Source: Lineus longissimus
Taxonomy: Eukaryota; Nemertea; Pilidiophora; Heteronemertea; Lineidae
Assembly: GCF_910592395.1 (NCBI RefSeq)
Contig: NC_088311.1
Span: 11,660,501-11,720,500 of the forward strand
Direction: 5' to 3'
Length of the DNA stretch: 60,000 bases
Shown here: positions 36,541 through 49,363 of the stretch, piece by piece
Layout: each line of letters begins with the position of its first letter
How positions within the stretch are numbered: position 1 is the stretch's first letter
Program-made: the position numbers and the translations under genes
Notes under the pieces: model-generated
The model's input: the letters and a program-made list of their open reading frames with translations, nothing else
What the model was told of the DNA's origin: nothing
The model's database searches: none

Positions 36541-36611
36541 GGCTTGGCAGCGCCCTCTCCGAGCCAGTTCTCACACCTCACCGAGACAAAATGGCGGATC
36601 CTGCGGTTTCC

Positions 36612-39600
36612 AGCGAGGATACCGATCAAAAAGGTACAAAATATCTTGTCAAAACGATGCGAATTGCAGTTTGATATAATCGTTACTCTGCTTAGATACC
36701 GATGCATCAGTTCGTTCATCTTTTATTTTGATTCCTTTTCCCAGCGAGTCGTTTGAACTGTTCCCGTTGCCAAGATCACGGGTGAATCTTCATTCCAAAC
36801 TAGTCTTAAAACTTAAGACGATAAAAGAAAAAAATACTTCAAAGAAGCTTTCTTTTACCGTCTAAACTCTCTCATCAGCGGCCATTACTCAGAAAAAACG
36901 CATTCGTATCGAGTACGTAATAAACACAGTGCATGCGCTTAAACCATAACATGAATTACTTTTAAAACACTACCATGTTAACAAGTACCCTTAGCGGTTG
37001 ATGAAAAACATATTTTAAAGCCAAATCGATAGACGGAAATTAGTTAAAATCTCAACTGAATTTGGAGGCAGTTTCGAAACCAACTTGATTTCGAAGACGG
37101 CTCGTTTCGGACAGTCTAAAAATAGGTTTAGAGATTACATCTCCTCGCGAAACCATGTCATTGCATGTTACATGTGTAAACCGCTGACAACAACGGCGCC
37201 ATTTTGTGCAAATTGGCGCACTTTTTAACCTCGTCAAAATTACTTTCTTATCTTTCTGAAATTACAAAAGAATATTATCAATCACCAATGGAATGACCCT
37301 ATTGAGAAATTTGATGTAATTTTTGTTTTTATTTAATCGTTATCGGTCACCTCCTTACATATTGCTGCCAGGGGTGAAAGACTTGGGTAAAGAACGACTT
37401 TCTGGTGAGGAGATTGATAACTGCACGTGACAATAAAATTGACGGTGGAAGATGCCGGCTTTGCGATTTTCTCGTCAATAATGTCCAAATATGACCTTAT
37501 TTCTTAGTTGATTTCGAATTTGGTGCATATAAACACTGTACAGCTACATAAAGAATACATTAATTTGGTAAATTATGTAGATACATGTTCGCTTTTTATC
37601 AAATTTGCACATAGTTTTTCCGGGTTCGTTGATATGCAAATGTACATTTCCACGTGCTTTCATCTACGCGGTATTTCTTATATCCTTGCATCGACGTATA
37701 TATGGCGTAAATCTGATTGTCTCAGCCAATATACGTCGATGGTTCATTCGACTAATTCCAAACCAAAACTTTGTTCTGTGATGGTCGAAATGCAGACAAT
37801 TTTACAGTTCTCTTCATCAAAATCATGCCTTTTTCACAACAATACACGTGACTTGCTAGAGTAAAATGTATTACATGTAATAAGCGCATTGATGACTCGT
37901 GAATGTTTATAACAACATGTATGTATGTGAACACAAATTGAGCAGCACCCTCTCCGAGCTGGCACAGGCTTCATAACGATTTAGTGAGGTGTTGGTTTAT
38001 CTGGATGCTGGTCAGATTTTCGATAATACTGAGAAGTACTAAAAATAGCCTGGAATTTCTTCCAAATTCCAGTGCTCTCAATCTCATATACATAGGATCA
38101 GAGTCTGGCAGCTCCAATATAGGCCCATATATCTATGGTACATGTAGACACGGTACTAAAAAATGGGTCCTGAACAACAACGTATTCCTTTTTTTAATTT
38201 CAGCATCAAATGCGACAAGCGTGATCAGTTGGGCTCACTTTTGGACCAATGAAATCCCATAAGTACCGTTCTATGGAAGCAGCAAAGCCTTCCGTAGAAG
38301 TACAGACATGATGCGCCACGAGGAGTTTTGTCAACGATGGACTGTTTACTTTATGCTCGCCTTCAAAATATTTTGTGATTCTTCGGAGATATAAGATGTT
38401 GGAAATAAACTGTAAATATTTTGTGAATATCGTTTAAAATGGTCATAGACTGAGGGTATTGAGAGGTCATGATAGGTCATAAAAATGTCATAAATTGGTT
38501 CTTCTAATGGCTAGCATATGTTTTAGGCTAGAGCAGTTGTTACCTTAGGGATCATGCGATTCACCATAAAACGCCAACTGGTGATTAGAATGCCAGTTTT
38601 GTAGCAAATCGTTCAGTACAAGTCTTCCCTAATGAAGCATTTGAAAAAAAATGAGCAGGCAAGAATCATTGGGGAAGAGTAATTGATTTAGAATGAATTC
38701 TATATTTTTAACTAAAAAGTTTGACTCTACTCTTTTTGTGTCGGCTCCACCAGATCATGCATGAGGTTGGGTATTTCTTAGCCAGTACTGGTTGCGACTT
38801 TGGTCGCATACGTGTCGTATGATTAGTTTGGATAAATGATCACTCAGAATATCTTTCCTTGCCACTTATAATAGTCATAGTATGGATGACTTGAAGTTTG
38901 TTTTCAACCACACAGATGGCTCACTATCGACTGTTGAAGGAATGAACACCATGGGAAATCAAGAACCACATCTGAGGGCTGCCAACTCGAAGATAACAAC
39001 CACGCAGAGTTGGGTGCAACGCTATACCTCTAGGAACTTCGTTCACTGCGACAGTTAAGTTGCCTTTATATGGAGAGATGGTTGCCGAATCCTTGGGATG
39101 GACCTCGCAGCCAGAGAATATGTCCAAGTGAGGACAGTCTCCTTGGTCTCCAATATTCCTCTTGGTCTCCAATATATGGAAGGACAGTCTCCATGGGGCT
39201 GTCGGAGTGGCACAGTGGAAGCACCTGTGCCTATCACCAACGAGGTCCCGGGTTTGATTCCAGGTTGGTCCCGGTACTCATCATGTGATCAGAGAGAATA
39301 ACTCTCTTCGACTGCGTAGGTTTCCTCTGGGGTCTCCAGTTTCCTCCCATACTTACATTACAATAGCCCAATATTGTTTATAGAGCAAATAATGTCCTAA
39401 TTGACACTCGGCTGTCAATTCAATATTTTACGATCTCCTGGTATTTGCAAGGACTGAACTTCAGTTGAGATCCCCAAAGGGACATCTTTCTAGACTTGAG
39501 GACAGCGTCTTCAAAATGTCAATAGCCAGATTGTGTACCAATGAAATACGAGGGATGGCACGATAGAGGAGGGGTTTAGGGCAAGTACATGTAATCAAGG

Positions 39601-40295
39601 AAGGTTGTCCCTAATTGCAAGAGGGTTGTCGCTGTTCGCGACAACAGGGGCGTTGGGCGGTTCCAATAAATGGCTGACATCAATGGCGTTATTGTTACTT
39701 TTCATAGGTTAATAGTCGAAACAGAACTACACTGAACTTCTTCTTCAAACACCATGTTTATTCGTTCGACACTCTAGCAAAACTGTTTTCTTTGGACATT
39801 GGACATTCTTGTTTTTAAATAAACGTTGAAAAAATCAAAACTTGTGTTTTTCGAAGTAAAAATCCGATCGACAGAAATCCGGCACAGCATGTGCCATCTC
39901 GGAGAGGTCGTTAATCAACTTATTAGGGCAACAGACGCCCGGGCCCCATCACGAAAGTATATAATTAATCAAAGTACTCATCACATGTATTGCACTTCAG
40001 TCTTTCAAGTAATGTACAATGTTGGCAAACTCGGCATGAATTTTACGAAAGAACGTCATAATACTGCATGCACGAAGGAACATGTACAATCGGCGAACAT
40101 TTTTGTTTTGGAAGAAAATGTATATGCCATTCCGGCAACTGGGACAGCTCAAATGACTCAATGGGAAAATATGTCGGAATAAAAGACGCACGAATTGATG
40201 CATCGGTATCTTAGGCAGAGCAACGATCATATCAAACTGCGGTTTGCATCGTTTTGACAAGATATTTGGTTCCTTTTTTTATCGATATACTCGCT
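36612..40295. mobile_element. 3.7-kb inverted-repeat insertion in plus BEL
   Basis: Inverted arms of about 150 bp at 36613-36768 and 40130-40295 share CAAAATATCTTGTCAAAACG (one mismatch on the right), AGATACCGATGCATCA and TCTTTTATT. They separate the BEL pol N-terminus from its integrase. About 70 bp between the last BEL-like codons (36540) and the left arm are unassigned. I found no clean target duplication, so the outer ends are approximate. The 3.4-kb interior has no transposase that I recognise but contains a SINE at 39198-39430. An inverted pair of CATCGACGTATAT words lies near 37689-37741. Confidence 0.65.
39198..39430 (+). mobile_element. tRNA-derived SINE
   Basis: GTGGCACAGTGG (39207-39218) fits an A box and GGTTTGATTCC (39251-39261) a B box, with tRNA-like spacing. 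They are followed by TTTCCTCTGGGGTCTCCAG and TTTCCTCCCATAC, a core found in widespread invertebrate SINEs. The 3' end is not sharply defined. It sits inside the 36612-40295 insertion. Confidence 0.8.
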
Positions 40296-41290
40296 CTACA
40301 AGCTATCAACTCTAAAGGCACTCAACGCCATTCATTAAGAGACTTGACACCTTTCCTGGATGAAGACGGCTTGTTGAGAGTTGGGGGCCGTCTACATAAG
40401 GCAGAGCTGCCGTTTGAATCCCGTCATCCGATCATCCTGCCAAAAAACATCCTCTGTCAGATTTAATCATCCGTAGAACACACAGACAAGGGCGACATGT
40501 GAGGGGTGTGGATGGCACTCAAGCTGATACTCGCGAACGCATTTGGATCGTGCACGGCCGAGAAGAGGTGAAATGTGCTATAAAGGAGTGTGTTCTATGT
40601 CAGATCCTGAGAAAGAAGTTTATTACACAAATAATGGCCCCTCTTCTACCGTCTCGTTGCACTTTATTAATTCGTGCCTTTGCAAGGTGTGGGGTTGACT
40701 ATGCCGGACCATTCGTCACAAAGATCACCAGGGCCAAAACCAGCAAGCGGTATCTTTGCCTGTTCCCGTGTTTGGTAACCAGAGCCGTGCATCTGGAGAT
40801 GGCTTACTTCCTCGACACCGCAGGTTTTCTGATGGCTCTTTCCCGGATGACAGCCCGCCGAGGAAAGCCACAAGATATGTTGTCCGACAATGGGACCAAC
40901 GTTGTGGGTGCCAACCGTTAACTGACTGAGTTGGTGAGGATGATGGATTTCAACAGAATAGAAGATAAGGCCTTGAGCGAGGGAATAAAGAGGAAATTTC
41001 ATCTCCCGTTAGGTTCACACCATGGTGTATTTAAGTCCATGATTAAACCTGCAAAACGAGCCATTCATGCCATCCTGGGAGTGGCTAGGCTGACTGATGC
41101 TCCTGACAGCCATTGTAGAGACAGAAGGTCTTCTCAACTCCAGGCCTCTGACATACTGAAGTAGTGACCCGAATGATGACAGTGTTCTAACTCAAAACCA
41201 TTTTCTTCTAGGTCCGCTTGCACCTAGCATAGCGGATAAAACTGATTTCTGTCTCAGGACAGATGGCGACACGTGCGGGACCTTAGTCAA
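40285..41290 (+). pseudogene. Plus-strand BEL integrase
   Basis: Recognisable BEL integrase in order: [20 protein letters not shown] and [13 protein letters not shown] (to 40466); then, after a one-base shift, VDGTQADTRERIWIVHGREE and the zinc site CVLCQ. The core follows with CGVDYAGPFVTK, SKRYLCLFPCLVTRAVHLEM and RGKPQDMLSDNGTNVVGANR (to 40918). The first two Asp of the DDE triad appear to be kept (DYAGPF and SDNG). After an in-frame TAA at 40919 the sequence continues with ELVRMMDFNR and the region of the third acid, then IADKTDFCL and the C-terminal WRHVRDLV stretch near 41270. It is inactive through stops, shifts and loss of its RT. Confidence 0.88.
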
Positions 41291-41294
41291 CAGT

Positions 41295-41455
41295 TTTTAA
41301 GTTTTGGCGGGAGAGTTTTCATTTCATCAGCTCCAGTGTTGTGGAATTCCCTCAACCAAAGCCTCCGCCAGATGGACACACTGGAGAAATTCAGGAAGGG
41401 CCTCAAGAAGCGCCTAAAGACGGAACTATTCGGGATGCTTTTCATGGTGTGAAAA
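41295..41455 (+). pseudogene. 3' end of an L2/CR1-type LINE
   Basis: The translation in the frame through 41330 reads APVLWNSLNQSLRQMDTLEK, then FRKGLKKRLKTELF, the usual C-terminus of L2/CR1-type ORF2. A GT/G-run tract and a 3'-UTR-like AATAGCGCCATATGAATG follow at 41520-41545. The fragment abuts the end of the BEL integrase directly, as expected of a 5'-truncated LINE insertion. Confidence 0.72.
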
Positions 41456-41931
41456 AACAGTTTACAAGTAGTGTGTGTGTGTGTGGGGGGGGGGGGGCGT
41501 TTTTGAACATTTCTACAGTGGAAATAGCGCCATATGAATGTAATTTTACTACACCGGGAAGAAATGGCAGAAGGAGTTCTTGTCGTCCCTGCAATCCAGG
41601 AGAACATGGAAAGAACAGCAGCGAAACCGGGATAAAGTCGATTTGGTGATTTTCCTCAATCCCAACAATCCGCCAGGCAGGAGGCCCCTTTGAAAAGGGT
41701 TTTGGAGGTATTCTCGGGCAAAGACGATAATGTGAGATAGATCAGCCTGACTCCTGTCGGAGGGCAAGGAGCTAGTCCACTCCATAAGCTGCCTTTGTAT
41801 AATGGGTCCAACAGCTGCCGAGGGGAAAAATGGGAAACAGGATGCGGAGTCTGTGAAGTATCCATGTCAGAAAGCCTTGTATAGAAACAATAGTTTAACA
41901 GACGACAATCTTTACTAGTCTCGCCAGACCT
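41456..41931. other. Unassigned sequence after the LINE fragment
   Basis: It contains the TG/G tract (about 41468-41498) and the probable LINE 3' tail, and then about 280 bp with no recognisable content. The minus-strand frames here have no known domain. Confidence 0.5.
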
Positions 41932-42447
41932 CGCGAGATTTTGCATAATCCCTCGAGAAGAGACGAGGTTAGGGCGGAGAGTCTTGATTTCGGCCTGTTC
42001 GCGCTACAGACCCATGCCGACAGTATCGTTTTGTCATATCGTATCGTCTGTTTGTTCGTCACTTCGTCATGTTTGTCAATGTTTTGTACCCTGAAGATTC
42101 CTTACTATTCTCTGCCGCCGATCGAGAGGAGGAAGAAGAATGAGGACCATCTCAGGGTTTTGCGGCACCCTTTGAATTCGTTTTCATAGTTCATATTTGT
42201 TCGTTGTTCCTGCACCTGTTCGGTCCCGTTGTTGTCGTGTGGATTTTTTATGTTTCGTCAGTTATTACATGTTGGACCAAGCTTTTACCAACGGAATGGG
42301 TGAGAAGCCGTAGGCACAGCTTATATCTCCTGGCCGTCCCACCCACTACCACCAGTTTGCCACGCCCGACGGAAGTACAACTACAACCCAGAAATGCAGT
42401 CCTCAATAGAAATAGGCGAGTTCAGCCGTTCACATATATCGATTGAA
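41932..42447 (+). repeat. 0.5-kb dispersed repeat, copy 2
   Basis: Second copy of the repeat at 26623-27170, in the same orientation, with small indels. It is followed by a G13 run at 42460-42472. Confidence 0.8.
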
Positions 42448-43167
42448 CATTGTCAGTAAGGGGGGGGGGGGGTGGCTATAGCCGGTGCACAGTCTTTAGT
42501 GGCAGCGTCTAAGACCGCATTCCACATAAATAAAAAGAATCAATGCGGACATAAGTGCGTGACATGGGTGGGGCGAACAGAATACCGTCGTCCAGTCAAG
42601 TCTCGCAAAATGCGCACAGGGCATACTCCCAACTTTTCCGTAATCAGTCATAAGGACCATTTAGACGGCAGGCGAAAAAACACATTCGGAATAGATCCGG
42701 ATGCGATCTGATCGAATCACATTCAGGTCTCAAAAATTGCGCGCATTTAGACGATCATCGCAATCCGGTCTCATCTGGACGCATTTCTGTAGATGTGGAA
42801 CTCTCCGATACCTGTTGCTTGTGGAGGTGTAAAAATACAATAGTGCGCATGCACCTAGGTAAAATTAATCCAGATTCGGTATCCATTTGGGTGTAGACGA
42901 CGCTTTTGATCCGGATGCATCCTGATGCATCTAGATACCTCGATCGATATTTTCTTTAAATCCAGGTGGGACCACATTGATCCGGATAATTTTGCATTTA
43001 GACGAGAAGATGAAGCACGTAGTTGGGTCGACTGACGGCTGTGGGTGCGTCTGTGTGTGGAGGGCGGGGGAGGGGGAGGGGGTAACATTCTAACATTGTA
43101 TTCGATTGCCGTTTTCTCATAAACAATCGAACAGGCAAAAATTGTGATTAGACATCATTTTTATCTA

Positions 43168-43253
43168 CAGGGTGGCCCAGAATTATTTTTCTCACACAAT
43201 CGATACACAATAGAATTCTATTGTCCAAAGGCAAATAATTCTGGGCCACCCTG
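43168..43253. mobile_element. 86-bp mariner-type MITE with TA duplication
   Basis: Inverted ends CAGGGTGGCCCAGAATTATT match over about 20 bp and are flanked by TA on both sides (43166-43167 and 43254-43255). This is the target site of Tc1/mariner elements. The centre is a partial palindrome (TAGAATTCTA). No coding capacity. Confidence 0.88.
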
Positions 43254-43255
43254 TA

Positions 43256-45050
43256 GTACCTCTAAAAAATTGTAGACAATGGATTTTGACACTTAATTGA
43301 TAGAAGTTATTTTAAGATCCGACTTCTATATGTAGACTTTAGAACTTTAAACCATTAGTTTTGTTGACAACGTGCCATATTTATGATTTTGTGGTTCCTT
43401 ATTTTCGTCATAGAATTATCAAGAACACGGTTTACATTTTCTTTCTCCAAGTATAGAAGACTTTGTCTTCGATCACTCTGAAGAAATTTTATTATACTCT
43501 CGCTTTCTGAAAACATTATTGCGATTGTGCGCAAATGGGGTCAATACCATACACCGCGAAAGTACATTGCCTCGCTTTGAACACAGCTTAGAAATGGCAT
43601 TGCAGTGACAAATGTGAACTCGCTTATTTAAAAGAAATTATTGGAGCAAAAAGCAATGCCATATGTCAAAAATCAGCTACATAAGTTGCAGTAAACATTC
43701 GGCTAATCACATGTGCAAGGGGCATTAGATCCGTGACAGACTGCTGGATTTTTCCAACACTTGCAATACGATCCAGCACCGCATCCGTTCGCTGGCGAGG
43801 ATGTTACGCCTCCTACTGACAAGCACGGGTTGAGTGCAACGACGGACCCCTGACAAATACTGCGACCACAATCATCCTGAAAAGTGACAATGAGACGTAA
43901 ATTCGCATGTCAAGGTTCTTGGTAAGGCTGTATTGTATACACCATTTGCCAGAAAGAACGATAAAGGACCATGATGTTCGGACGCAGGCACTGCATATCG
44001 GAGGGAGAAAGGACTTTTCACCGGCCCATGCAGATTGCAAGTTTGAAACACATTCGCAGTATCAAAAAATGTTTTTAGGCATTTTTAAACACTTGGCCCC
44101 TATAAAGTCCTCATTCCGTTGAAGTCGTTTCCAGATGACCTTTCCAAGTTGGTACCCGCGAGCACTGTTTGTGGGAAGCTGAAGCAAATACATCATCACG
44201 TCTATATTGCCAACCCACCCGCAAAGGCAGAATGTGTTGTATCAGCGAGACGAACGCTGCGTGTTTCCCAGCAGAGGAATCAGCAGGCTAGATCTTCGAC
44301 GTCTTGAAATCAGTTTGCAGGTTTATATGTACAGTCCTGATCATATTGATATCAAAACCTTCTTCATTCAATATCTTCAAAACTAGTACACGAATTCCAA
44401 TGCTGTTTTTCAGGATATTATCAGAAATCTTGTTTTCTATTTATACATTAGAGCAGGAATGCGAATGCATGAGTCTTTCAATATGTAATCAGCCAATTAA
44501 TATAACCCTTACAATAAAATCTTGCCAGAAAAAACGATAAAGGACCATTTCAAACTTTCGTTTTTATTTCAAACTTTTTTTGAAATATTTTTCGCTGGAA
44601 CGATAGTACACAGAATTCTAAGAATACTGACAAAAATTCATCCAAAACGAACTAGTGAAAATGAAGATAGAGCCATTTAACTTTTTGTTGAATTAAGGGT
44701 GCCACTGGCAAAGGCATGTTTTTCTCGTAATAACATGCCACTTGGCAGTGAATGCGCTGTTGAAAAATAGCTCCATCTTCATTATTACTCGTCGATTAGA
44801 AGTCGATTGACGTATTACGTACTTTTTGCCAGAGTTTGCAGAACTCTTCTCCCACGCGGCTGCAGTCGACGTCAAATTTACATCCATACTGCAGATACTT
44901 GCCAGTACCGTAAGGATATGAGATGATTGGACCGACAGCCGGGCTTGGCGTGTTGATGGCTACAAAGCAAGACAGATATTTCGTTGTTTTGGATCAGTTA
45001 GACACAACACCGGGTAATCTGATATAAGCGCCCCACAAACTACCGTTGTC
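43256..45050. other. Non-coding stretch without recognised gene
   Basis: I recognise no gene. A short direct repeat of GCCAGAAAGAACGATAAAGG type occurs at about 43948 and again near 44525. The open frames at 43907-44307 are overlapping, short and unlike any family known to me. Confidence 0.5.
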
Positions 45051-46777
45051 TCACTGTCGCTGCAACGTGCAAACATGATCGCATGCGACACAAATCTCTC
45101 CATTACGGTGGTCAACGCTGATGCCTGCGACAAGAACCGGGGATCAGACCAAGCGATTACCGATATCGACCTATATACTTAGTACACATTTGCATCATCC
45201 CCTACCTGTAGGTGTAAGATTGGAGCCTGATGGTAACACTTCCACATCAAAACAGCTTCCAAAGATAAAATCAGTAAAAGGCCACTTCCACAATAAGGTA
45301 TAGTTCCCGACTTGGGGAGGCAAAGATAGTTTGGCGTCCGTTTTCGGCCTGTCACATAGTTGGGCTCCGTTCTCACAATAAAAATACGGAACTTGGAGAA
45401 TCGAGTTGAAGTCACTGAAGGCAGGTTCGCTCTTGTAAGGTGTGATGTAGAAATCCACTGGCTGGCCGAAGGATTGCTGGTTGGCGTGGCCGTTACCCAT
45501 CCACATGACGTACAGCTTGTCTCCTGATGCTATGCGAGTGGCCTTTATTCTGCCACTGTCATTTCTGAAAGTGTGGATGGCGGATATTCTAAAACATGCC
45601 CATTTATACGATAGAACTGTTATACCACCCCAGTGGTTAAAACTTCTGGCTAAGCTCATGACTAATATGAAGTGGTAATGACGTTTTGCGATACCAGGCT
45701 CACTTTAAAGGCCCACGCCGTTCGTTAAAAAACTGAAATTTATATTTGAATTATAAAATTTCTAATAATGTATACACTAAAATTTGAGCAATGTGTTACG
45801 TACTTGTGGTAACAGAATTTCTAACACTTGCATGCACTACAATTATCTCTCTCGTCGATATGTAATCTTGCAGAAATGTAAGCAGCCATGAAAGTCAAAT
45901 AATGGGAAATCGACATGTGTTCTTGCTCGAGTTGGAATCTACTGCGACGCGGTATCTAGTATTCGTACTACATTTTATTGTGTTATTTCTTGTCCTTAAT
46001 TACACATCCGAGCCATATCAATATCTCATTATTCAGGTATTATTAACTAAGATACATACTTCCCTTACAAGTGCACTTACCAAGAAGTTCCTTAATTAGA
46101 TTGAGGAAAATATGTTAATTGATTATTTAGCCATATGTGCGCATCGCGAACATTAACTACAGTGTGTTCGAATTTCACCTTCCCTTATGGTCTGCACCAT
46201 ACAAGCAGTGCAATTTGTACTAAACGTGCAGAGTGCGAAAAAAAATTTCCGCGACCTTTCGTACAAAACAGTGTACATCAGAAAAACTTTCAACCAATCA
46301 GAAGGAAGCAGCGTGTGACGTAAAACTCGTAAAACATGTAGATTCAGATGCATACTCATTGATCGGGAGTGAAAGGTACTGTAGATTATTTAAACCATTA
46401 TACAACACACCTTACTAAGTGTGGTGTTGATGAAGTTGAAAGTTTTGCCGATATACACTGTGTTGCGTGCGCGTGTGCGTGCGTGCGTGGTGGGGGGGGG
46501 GGGGGGGGGGTTATAACGATAGGAACAAATAGTAAAGGAAACCCTACCTGCAGGGAAACATGGCATCATTAGTGTACGTGATTCCGTGTTTTGGGTCTGG
46601 CTGACACTCAGCTAGTGTGGGTTTAACACATATATATCGCTGCAGATCGACGTCGGTGGCCCCTCGCCTGTATCCCCGCATATGGCCACTGTTTTTGCCC
46701 ACGATGTCAACCCAGCTGTGGGAATGACACAGTGGCAGGCCAAAGGCTAGAACGAGGAGGATCGCAACAGAAAACAT
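45051..46777 (-). CDS. Secreted LPMO-like copper protein, three exons
   Basis: Minus-strand model: 46777-46548, 45564-45206, 45124-45051 (about 220 residues). Both junctions have consensus sites (CAG/GTAGGG to ACTTTCAG; ACAG/GTAGGG to TTGTCGCAG) and matching phase. Residues 1-19 form a signal peptide; cleavage after CHS would expose His20 (HSWVDIVG). A second His lies in MWMGNGHANQ (His103), and the C-terminal YTLLWKWPF and GSCFDVEV fit the last strands of the fold. An N-terminal His plus an internal His is the copper histidine brace of lytic polysaccharide monooxygenases, which cut chitin or cellulose oxidatively outside the cell. It resembles the HSWVE-type secreted proteins of fungi. Activity is unproven, and exon 3 is the least certain part. 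Confidence 0.72.
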
Positions 46778-46852
46778 GCCTGTGTTTCACTGGTTGACCG
46801 AGCCACTGACATGAATGAGAAGTTCGATTAGCTGATTTTGTTATCAACTTAG

Positions 46853-46862
46853 ATTTATATAT
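46853..46862 (-). promoter_or_regulatory. Putative TATA box of the LPMO-like gene
   Basis: On the minus strand ATATATAAAT lies about 75 bp upstream of the proposed ATG at 46777. That is a plausible distance for a short 5' untranslated region. Evidence is the motif and position only. Confidence 0.35.
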
Positions 46863-49363
46863 TATAAGTTTTCGACGTAATGAGAAAATATATTGTTTTT
46901 GTAACCTGATAAAATAACTGCGTTGATGGAGTAAAGTTCAGTGAATATCCTCTTTTTACATACCCAATTAGTATGTGAACCAATCGGAGCGCGGTATTCA
47001 GTACACGTGACCGTGCGATAAGTTTTACTAAAAGTGTATGGCATTATTCTCGATGACGTCACGGAACGAAAAAGGCTGTGTGAAGTTGGCAGTTCTGGCG
47101 GTATATCAAATCAACGTAGTGATTTGGTATGATAAAATAAATTTAACGCACTTCAAGCCATGGAATAGTAAAAATGAAGTGCGATATTTCTATAATATTT
47201 TCCTACACAGCACACCGGGACCACTTAACCTAGTTTTTACAAGGTCAATTGGCCAATCAAGCGCACTCGGGCAACAAAACTGATGAGCTAACTTGGTCGG
47301 AAAAAACACTTAGCCATTTGGTATGGGCGGTTATTACCGCATAAATAGAGGTTGTCTCAAATATACATTTCATGTCGTGTAATGACTCGAATAGACGTTT
47401 GGTGGCGCTCGAATGAACATACTTATATTGTCGTGTTTTCAGCTTTTTGTTAATAACTCAAATAGACGTTTGGTGTCGCTTTTCAAAGAGACATACACTC
47501 AAATAGACGTTTGGTGGCGCTCGTATCTCAAATCTATATCATAATACTATAAGGCGGCTCGCCATTTGGGGGTCGTGTTTCGTCTCGAAATTTTGCACGT
47601 TTGCAGGTGATATGTTATCCTGATGCAACGTCATGTTTATTTGCGGAAATTTACTTCAGCGGAGCAGTAATGAGGGATTTTTAATCGGACACGGTCAATT
47701 CTCCTTATCACTCACGGAAGCCAAGCCATTGCTGTTCAGTTATGCAGGGGATTAATGAATCACCTGCACTCCCTGTGGGGTGACTAACACTACCTGTTGA
47801 ACGGCTGGCTGTAGGGGGATGATTGGAACAGCCTGTACACGTGTTGACCTGCTGAACCAAGGTTAATGTTATTTTCAATCAACGATTGTAGGTCACCTGA
47901 TCTTCGAGATTTCGCGGGAAAGAAATTGTAAACAAACGCATGTGTGCAGTTCAAATGTAAACAAAAATGTATTTTGATACTTTTGGTTGCTGGACTTGGG
48001 TTTTCCCGCAGTAAGGAGCTGGGGTCAAATTGATGGTCTATCGTATATTGGTACTGTATTAGCCAGAGCTAGCCCTTGATTATGAAGGGATTTTCAAATT
48101 AAGGTTACAATGGTATGTTAATGTGCTCACCACAGCTTTCAAAACTTGATGTATCTGAAGAGGCACTCTGAACTTGGCATGGCCTTATCAAGGAGCTGCT
48201 CACGGTGCTGAACTTCTAGCTTGCCTGTCGACTAAGTGCCTTGCCCGAGATCATGCTACATGTAGGAGGAGCACGCATTTTAAAGTTTTAGTAGTGATAG
48301 TGCAATTGGTCCGAGCCATTTGGAGGCCGACATGTGAAGGCCTATCTGGGTTCTCCTTCATCTCCGTATAAAAAGGGGCATATTGCTGACTAAGGAACGA
48401 GGTATATTCACATTGCCTCATCATCTCATTCGGACCAATTGATTTACTTTTATATGCACGCATACAGCACGCCACAGGGTCCGAGTCTGTGGACAAATGG
48501 TTGGTTTAATTTGTCTCTTCGATATTGCTCCTTTGATATTGCATTATATTTTCATTGCAATTCAATCTATTCAAGGTATAGCCCATTTGAACCTGCCTGC
48601 GCCACGGGTACAATGCTAGTAAACATATATTGTCGTGTTTTCAGCTTTTTGTGTATAACTCAAATAGACGTTTGTTGTCGCTTTTCCGCAAAAATGGAAG
48701 TTCCCCAAATAGACGTTGTGGCGCTGGCGTGCGGCAATTCTGGAGCAAGTTTGGAATTGGTTTATCTGCCACGACGATATCATTGTTATTGCTCTAAGCA
48801 GTGCACATGGCTATTTGCGCGCGTATCTAAGGAAAGTCGAGACTTAATACCATTTCATTTTAATTGTAATTGGATTGTCAATGTATTTAGCTATGGCAGA
48901 AGAAAAGAGAAACAAGTACATCAATATCGCTGTTGCCGTCGTTAAAATTGATTCCAGCGCCGTGCCCTGATACCGTAAGGTATATCTACTACATATTCCA
49001 TTAAAATGATTTCATAAAAGAAACGCGATGATTTCCCACATGAATTTGCCACATGAAGTGCGCGCAAACTGCAGTGTTTTCTGCACTGTAAAGGAAACCA
49101 CTCCTGATTACAGGGTTTCTATTCAGTGAACGCTTACTACGACATGTCAAAAACAGCACAACACGTCTGACAGATGACAAATTTAGCGCTAGGACCCGTA
49201 TGTTGGTTATGGGGTCTCCTGGTGTGAGTCATGATCTCTCATTCTCTGCGCTATGAATCTACTTAGTCGTGGGGTCCTACGTACTAGGGGAGGTTCTTAA
49301 AGTAAGGGTCATTTTTATTATGGTTCCACATAGCGATTTCATTTATAAAAAATGTTCCATTAC
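46863..49363. other. Non-coding stretch with AGACGTTTGGTGGCGCT repeats
   Basis: The motif AATAGACGTTTGGTGKCGCT occurs three times at about 47388-47521 and twice more in variant form at 48661-48725. Two of these lie in a longer shared segment (ATTGTCGTGTTTTCAGCTTT). An inverted pair of CAATTGGTCCGA words lies at about 48303 and 48430. No gene is recognised; a last exon of the recombinase-like gene could lie here unnoticed. Confidence 0.55.

Noticed and set aside
36640-40280. 9-bp duplication around the 3.7-kb insertion
   Set aside because: I compared flanks at several possible ends and found no matching 9-mer, so I did not group it with the three 9-bp TSD elements.
46491-46510. Poly-G run as a functional G-quadruplex regulator
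   Set aside because: Several similar homopolymer runs are scattered in unrelated contexts, and this one lies in an intron with no other signal.
48251-48496. Missing last exon of the recombinase-like gene
   Set aside because: The minus-strand frame lacks the expected GH and Tyr motifs of the family.
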